This document shows positions 58,150 to 64,000 of a stretch of 64,000 nt of DNA, one piece after another. The notes under the pieces were generated by a model that was not told where the DNA came from, made no database searches, and saw nothing but the letters and a program-made list of their open reading frames with translations. Each line of letters starts with the position of its first letter. Position 1 is the first letter of the stretch. Location of the stretch: the NCBI GenBank assembly GCA_944990035.1, contig CALYLX010000155.1, positions 558,001-622,000 on the forward strand, written 5' to 3'. A program made the position numbers and the translations under genes. The DNA is from Clitopilus passeckerianus (Eukaryota; Basidiomycota; Agaricomycetes; Agaricales; Entolomataceae).

Positions 58150-60130
58150 TGTTGATCGTTCTATGGAAATAGCCTTTGCGGACTGATTCACCCCAAATGA
58201 CCAAAAAAATCACAACACCAAATAAGCCAAACGAGCCGTGCCAGGGCGCAGGTTTGGCAGTCAATTGAAAGTTGATGATGAACAAGGCCAGATAGAGACC
58301 ACTTTGGCCAGAAAAGAAAATTGGGATAATCCCAGGGAATTTCACAAGAGCCTCCCAGACTGTCAGCATTGCCTTCTATTTACTTCCAGCCTTGACGCTT
58401 TACAATATCAGTTCCACGAATTCCCAACACTCGACAAGAAGTGGTAGAAAGAAGCGGTGAAGCCTTCTGGTCGTGTTTCTCGAATGTCGGACAGCAGGAC
58501 GCGAGGGTGTCGAGCAGAATTGGGCTATTCTTCTAGTTCCAGAAAGGTGTTAACGGGCGGAATTTCGCAAAGGTACATATCTCCTCGTCGAATCCTTGTT
58601 ATTCACAACTTTGCAGTGTTTCATCGTTCATATTATTCGTTCATTCAATTTGTCGCTTCCCTACCCCAACCATGACTCAAAGAAATTGTAACTGATGGAT
58701 TTACCACTTGTTCAGAGAATTATTTTCGGACGCGCGGGATCCCAACACAGAAAGATTGGCAGCAATTCACGAATTTCATCCGTTCACCACTGAAACTGAA
58801 GCCGGCGCCTGGTTACGGCCCAGAGCGCCAGGTCGGGTGGGCCAATCTACTGCTACTCAGCTCTCCGCCCTCATTTTGTGAACCTTCTATTCCTGGCGAT
58901 GCCTGTTGACCATTTAAGTCTTTTCCTTGTCAACGCACCTTTCCTTCCTTCGCCGTCTTGCCACTTCGACACGGAAAAAATCTGACCTTTCGTTGCTCAT
59001 AGGTCTGTCGAGCACCTTCGACCTGACAGGGACGAAGTCCCAGTAGGGTTCATCCAGCAACCTGGCCGCCACAAATGGCTGCCACCGCTCAAACAGCTGA
59101 CGCTAAACCATTTGTAAATCCCGCCACATGCAGGCATCAACGCCTCCAGACACGGGCATTCCGCCTAACATGCGTTACGAACACACGCAGGCAGGAAACA
59201 GCGGAACGAACCTTTCATCGTTGAAGTCGACTTCTATGGACATAGTCCCGTGGTCCCCTTCCGTCCCCTGTCGTACCGCCCAGAGGGGCGTCTCTCGTAC
59301 CTTGTCGCCTGGCTGCAGGTATCTTCCTACCAGGGGAACCAGCTTTCCCGATACCATCTTCACCCCTCCACATTTTTCCCTCCAACGACGAATGAGCCTG
59401 CGATGATGACTATAACCACGAAGAAAAAAATATGAAGCCGATGCGGAGATAGTGTTGACGATGTTCTGCTGTCTGCCGCAAGATAGATAATGGAGTTTCC
59501 GACACCCTTGGCCTTGGACCGGCGTTCTAGGTAGCGGGTACGGAGCTTCCAGCCAGAGGAACCACTCTAGCATTGGCAGTCCCTCACACCCTACCCTTCA
59601 ACAATCTCTAAGCTTGGGATGATGGCGCACATACCTTGTGTATAGCTATTCAGACTCTCTCGACCTCCCCATCTGCGCCTCGAACTGGGTTAGCAACAGA
59701 TCGCGGCCAGGCAGCACATTGTCCGCCGTTGACGCTTCCCCATTCTCTTCTAAATGCGCAATGAGTCCTATGTCTTCTTCTTCACCCTCAGCTGCAGCTG
59801 CGTAGGCAGGAGCGGGTCCGCCCTACCTAATGACGGGAGAGAAAAAATGGAGCAGAGATGGAGCTGGTCACGCAAACAACACCTGAGATGACATGGGTGG
59901 CCGCTTCTCGTGTTAGAGGAGTTCACAGAGACGCGGCAGGCTGCCATCCGCTCCAGATAATGAGAAAGGAATGGATATGGACAAGTAGGAGGAGAGATGG
60001 CGTTGACGTAGCTAGGATAGCCGATGAAGCTCGGAAACGACACCTGCGTGGCGGATCCCGTGATCCTAGATGCCTATACAGTACTTTCACCGATCGTCAT
60101 GACAAGCTTTCTACTGCTCAGTAAACATCG
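58150..60130 (+). repeat. Unknown family C, copy 4
   Basis: Runs away from BTB-B4. In order it has the 5' block matching C1 and C3 (T-T-P-N-K near 58210; GGCCAGAAAAGAAAATTGGG near 58310), the S-I-A-F-Y-L-L-P-A-L block (58360-58400), G-G-I-S-Q-R followed by GTACATA (58558-58580), D-T-G-I-P-P-N (about 59152) and a terminal T-W-V-A-A-S-R-V-R-G-V block ending in I-A-D-E-A (59880-60045). Order and spacing equal those of C1 on the opposite strand. Frames are interrupted by possible introns. Unlike C1-C3 it sits head to head with its BTB neighbour, so the partnership differs here. Confidence 0.45.
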
Positions 60131-60483
60131 AGGAGGGATCGAGTCTGAATTTTCGCGGTGCTGATATATTCCCCAGCAGCACCATCCCTTGTGTCGGAAA
60201 TAAATAAAAATTCTCTCCGTTTAGCCTGAGTGTAGCCGTTGAATTACGCATTTTGTCACATATAGGCATGAAAATCATAATCGACGTAGTAGAACGTCAA
60301 AAGGTTATCTTTTCAGCATCATGGAATCGAGGGTATAGATGGGCCGAGCTGAACAGTGGAACCTGAGTGGAAGGATAAGGTCATATCGTGCGGCATCATC
60401 GTATTTCTGCGTCGTAGTTATATATTACAACGACTATGGCAATCTCTCCCCTCTTTTCACACCTAGAGGGTGAGCCACATAGT
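60131..60483. other. Intergenic, C4 to GST5
   Basis: Contains the convergent 3' ends of C4 and GST5; nothing else seen. Confidence 0.5.
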
Positions 60484-61351
60484 CTACGCACCGGTACCTT
60501 TAACAGTCTCCTTGACGGCTTGCCATGAAGGACGAGATATAATATCATTATACCACCTAGGAGAAAGGTTGAGTATGTGTGTCTCGCAGAATATGCATAG
60601 GAGCAATACCTAGCGACATTAGGTTTGCTCGTCATGATCTCGCTGCCTGTGCCCTTGAGGAGGTACGCGTATGGAAGATGGAAGAGATCAGCTAAAGTAA
60701 TTTCCTGACGGAGTAAGTCAGAATCAACCGACGAAACCAACATGAAGGCATCAGGTTACTGACATCTCCTGCTAGGTATTTCTGCTTTGACAAGATTTTA
60801 TCGTACACCTCTAATTTCTTGTCGAGTTCGTCGATGTTCCGCTTGAATACCTCTTCATCCGGCGTCAGCTTGAGCAACCTAGACATAGGTTAGTGATTTA
60901 ATCTTCAAGGGTGTTCTACAAGATTACGACCGTACGGCTTGTACGTCATTTCGGCGACGGCCCGGTATGCGTATGGATGGAAATTATTAACTTCAATTGA
61001 CGCAGCCTGCTCGAACAGAGCCCTAGCAGTGATTTCCGAAGGGACAAGCTTGGGGCCAAGATCCGGGTACTTCTCTACGATGTATCGACAAATGGCACGA
61101 CTCTCATAAAGAACAAGCCCATCGTCGTCCTGCTGCATTTTGAATTAGATATACTACGAGAGATAGACGAAGAGACGCACGATATACGGGATCTGACCGA
61201 AAGGATGTTTTTCGAGGTAGGAATCCGCTTTGTGCTCACCGGCCCAGTAGTCTACCTCCACCAACTCGAATGGGACTTGCTTCTCAAGTAGGACAGCCGC
61301 GACGAGCTGTGTGAAGGCAAAGTATGGGACGCCAACAAGCTTCAGAACCAT
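60484..61351 (-). CDS. Glutathione S-transferase, Phi-like, copy 5 (GST5)
   Basis: Predicted 215 aa, exons 61181-61351, 60936-61129, 60764-60878, 60610-60704 and 60484-60556. The N-domain starts M-V-L-K-L-V-G-V-P-Y-F-A-F-T-Q-L-V-A. Compared with GST1 and GST3 the Ser and Cys of S-T-C-T are both Phe, so no catalytic Ser or Cys is present there. Glutathione-binding D-D-D-G-L-V-L-Y-E-S-R-A-I is intact. C-domain Q-A-A-S-I-E-V-N-N-F and S-W-Q-A-V-K. With GST6 it forms a distinct subgroup. One codon longer at the 3' end than most copies. Confidence 0.87.
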
Positions 61352-61692
61352 TTTTAGATCACTGATGAGGGGGCTTGGCGATGAGAGTATTCAGGGGGCC
61401 CGTTAAAGTAGAGACAGGATTCGGCTCGTATTTATACAGTTTGGTATTCTGCGTTATCGGGGTTTAATCAGCGCACCATACCGATGCTCAACCCCTGAAG
61501 GGTGAAATGTTTGCGTTGAATTGGCTTTCCAGCTTCCATCGCACGCGATCCACTATTCTTCTGATCGAAGGATCTCTCTGTCGTGACGGCAGTCACCTGC
61601 CGGGGAATGGTAGCGAAAATGTATTATATTCCTAGTACTCCGCCGGTGTTAGAAACAGAAGATTGCATCCTACGCTCGGTTCGGTAACTCGA
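61352..61692. other. Intergenic, GST5 to GST6
   Basis: GST5 promoter; GTATTTATACAG near 61430 is a possible TATA-like site about 80 bp upstream of the start codon. No gene. Confidence 0.45.
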
Positions 61693-62567
61693 CTATGCCG
61701 TGCCTTTTGCAGCATCCTTCACCGCCTGCCACGAATGTCGAGATATGATCTCATTGTACCATCTGACCACTTAGTTAGATCTGCAATCACTGGTAAAATT
61801 TGGCATGTTGACTTCACCTTGCCACATTAGGCTTGCTCGTCATGATGTCGCTGCCAACCTCCTTCAGCAGATATGCGTAAGGAAGGTGGAACAGGTCAGC
61901 GAGGGTGATTTCCTAGGGAAAACAGGGGTTATCAGCCGAGGTGTGTACATGTGGGCAACCAAGAGAGCTCACATCACCAGCCAGGTACTTTTGCTTTGCT
62001 AGGATCTTTTCGTAAACATCGAGACGCTGGTCGAGCTCCTTGATTTTCTCCTCGAATACAGCCTGATCGGGGGTAAGCCCACGCATGCTGTATGATTATT
62101 AGTCATGCAAATAGTGTTTGATCCCAGAGCAATATTTACGGTTTATAGCAGATCTCTGCGACTGCAGCGAGTGCGTAGGGGAGGAAGTTATTTTGCTCAA
62201 TTGACGCAGCCTGCTCGAACAATGCCTTTGATTTGAGGTCGGTCGGGATGAGCTCAGTGCCCTGACTAGCGTATTTCTCAGCGATGTATCTGCTAATAGC
62301 GCGGCTCTCATAGAGGATGAATCCATCGTCGTCCTTAAGGCGCATAAAGTGCATAAGGTCAAGAGACTCGATTCATTGTGGATGAGGAGCACGTACGATG
62401 TAAGGGACTTGGCCGAAGGGCTGCTTCTCGAGGAAAGAGGCGGATTTGTGTTCTCCACCCTTGAAGTCGACCTCTACCAGCTCAAATGGGACCTCCTTCT
62501 CGATAAGGACTGCCGCAACGAGCTGTGTCCAGGCAAAGTAAGGAACACCGACAAGCTTGAAGACCAT
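61693..62567 (-). CDS. Glutathione S-transferase, Phi-like, copy 6 (GST6)
   Basis: Predicted 214 aa, exons 62397-62567, 62140-62333, 61973-62087, 61818-61912 and 61693-61762. N-domain M-V-F-K-L-V-G-V-P-Y-F-A-W-T-Q-L-V-A; Trp and Phe replace the Cys and Ser of the GST1 motif, as in GST5. E-S-R-A-I-S-R-Y-I-A and Q-A-A-S-I-E-Q-N-N-F are conserved. All exon lengths equal those of GST4. It is the last copy before the GH44 gene. The lack of a Ser suggests altered chemistry, such as peroxide reduction or ligand binding; this is inference. Confidence 0.87.
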
Positions 62568-63047
62568 ATTTTGGACAACGAGGGGAGGTTGGATGACTAG
62601 TGAAGGTAGATGGGAGTACTGTGCCTCCGGTGAATATTTGATCTGATATATATCCGGATTCCATTATCGGAACAGATCGATTCTGATTTTTAACAACATG
62701 AGAATGCGCCTCACAGGATTGCTAAGCATCTCGATATCTAGCCACAAAGCTGAGCAATCTGCCATCAATCTTGTTCAGCAATTTGCGGGGATTACCATGG
62801 ACGCTTAATCTCTCGAAGGCGCCTCCTACCTGGCCCTACCAATTCTCCCCAGATGCACTGATGCATTGGTCATCCCCGTAGGAAGAGTTGTAAGACAATG
62901 AGACGCCTACATGAAGCTTAATCATCATCCGGAGAGGTGTGATGGTTCGTGAAGTGCGAAGTTAATTTCTAGAGTTATCGTGATCGGTGCAGGCTAGGGA
63001 CACAGGAATTTGATTGGTATTATCATGGAGAGTTAACAGTCAAGATG
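62568..63047. other. Intergenic, GST6 to GH44 gene
   Basis: GST6 promoter and 3' flank of the GH44 gene. Nothing else seen. Confidence 0.5.
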
Positions 63048-64000
63048 TTACTTCTGCTGGAGGAAGACTGCAGTATATGATGGAACAACGATGTATTGAC
63101 TAGGGGTTATCGTCATTGTCGTCTGAGAATAGAAGATTAGCCTACATCAGATAGGAAGGAACCGAGGCAGTACTAACCTGCCACTTCGCCACACCAGACG
63201 AACCACCGAAGTGGCGTACGAAGTATGTTCCAGATGGGACGTTCGATAGTGTGAACGAGACAGGGGAAGCGGGATTCTTGTTGATGATGACGAGGGTAAG
63301 CTTTCCGCTCTGAGTACCTGCGTAGATGCCAAGCGTGTCAGGAGTCGAATTGGCGACTGTTACTTGGGCACTGCTGCTTCCAAAGTATACCCCGTTCCTG
63401 AATTAGAAACGCTCAAGTTAGTAGGAGTTAGGTGGCGTGAAGAGAGAACTCACCCTCGGAACAACCAATAAGCGAGACCAACGGGTCCCTGCTCGTTCGG
63501 CGTGGCCCAGTAGGTAGCAGCGTCGACCTTGTATTTGCCGAAAATACCGAGAGCATCTGCGGTGACCAGGCCTCCAGTGATATCATTGTCGTTTGTGGAA
63601 CTCCATTCACTGATTGACAACTTGGTTCCGGGGTAGAGGCTGTCGATGAGGGAGCGGAATCGAGGTACCAATTGGACCTTCGTAGGGTTCGGCTGGTGAT
63701 TTTGAGGATCGACGGCGATCCAAGATTCATCCACATAATTGGGATCCTACAGGAGGCATAAGTACTGCATTCTTGACTGATCGTGTTACCAAAAAAGACG
63801 TACCCAAAGGCTGCGTGTTTGCCTCAGGCGTAGAGCCTTTGCGGTGGCATTGTTGGAGCTGGTGTCCGCGGCGTAGTAGTAGTGAATATCAAGATAGTCA
63901 AGAAGACGACGGCCAAGCTTAGTTTCTTGAGCCTTCATTTGCTGAAGGAACCACGGCAGGAAATCGGTGTTGTTGTGTGCTGCGTTATCGGAATATCCGA
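63048..64000 (-). CDS. Glycoside hydrolase family 44 (endoglucanase/xyloglucanase), 3' part
   Basis: The gene runs in from beyond the right edge; its last four exons are 63804 to past 64000, 63454-63746, 63178-63397 and 63048-63122. The catalytic barrel end is recognisable: L-D-Y-L-D-I-H-Y-Y, R-S-L-W-D-P-N-Y-V-D-E-S-W, then K-L-S-I-S-E-W, whose Glu is at the position of the GH44 nucleophile, and A-D-A-L-G-I-F-G. A C-terminal beta-sandwich region follows (G-V-Y-F-G to V-V-P-S-Y-T-A-V-F-L). GH44 enzymes cut beta-1,4-glucans such as cellulose and xyloglucan and are secreted. The acid/base Glu and any signal peptide are outside the window. Not related to the GST neighbours. Confidence 0.88.

Overview
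The window looks like nuclear DNA of an Agaricomycete (mushroom-forming basidiomycete). Genes are split by many 47-80 nt GT-AG introns. The gene content fits this: a lineage-type expansion of BTB-fold proteins, a PPS1-type dual-specificity phosphatase, a tandem array of fungal Phi-like glutathione S-transferases, a GH44 endoglucanase and a tandem-repeat nucleotidyltransferase-fold protein. There is no sign of operons, phage or CRISPR. Gene models below were built by hand from splice sites and checked for reading phase; no database search was possible.

Left part (1-19 kb). Two decayed BTB genes (BTB-A1, BTB-B1) and a large intact PPS1-like phosphatase lie on the minus strand. An inverted, older copy of the PPS1 + BTB-B segment lies on the plus strand at about 13.6-17.5 kb, and its fate is the mirror image: there the phosphatase is a shredded pseudogene while the BTB gene (B3) is open. 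A further intact BTB gene (B2) precedes it, and a 249-bp TIR element sits between the phosphatase pseudogene and B3.

Middle part (19-43 kb). BTB-A2, then a gene-poor stretch of about 4 kb, a C2H2 zinc-finger gene and an intact two-module nucleotidyltransferase-like gene. After these come two tandem copies of a roughly 6-7 kb module made of nucleotidyltransferase-like gene (minus), BTB-A gene (plus) and unknown family C (minus). In the first module the nucleotidyltransferase gene is reduced to its two ends; in the second it is complete. Family C, which I cannot identify, follows three BTB-A genes and recurs next to BTB-B4.

Right part (44-64 kb). Metabolic genes: an NAD(P)-dependent aldehyde dehydrogenase (17 exons), a GFA/CENP-V-domain protein, an unrecognised 442-aa protein, then six glutathione S-transferase genes on the minus strand, all with the same five-exon structure. 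The array is interrupted between copies 4 and 5 by BTB-B4 and a C-family copy. The 3' end of a GH44 glycoside hydrolase closes the window. ALDH, GFA and GST genes together look like an aldehyde/electrophile detoxification neighbourhood, though linkage alone does not prove co-function.

The main theme is birth and death of a local gene cluster: eight BTB paralogues in two clades (six open or nearly so, two dead), three nucleotidyltransferase-like copies (two intact, one deleted) and four C copies.
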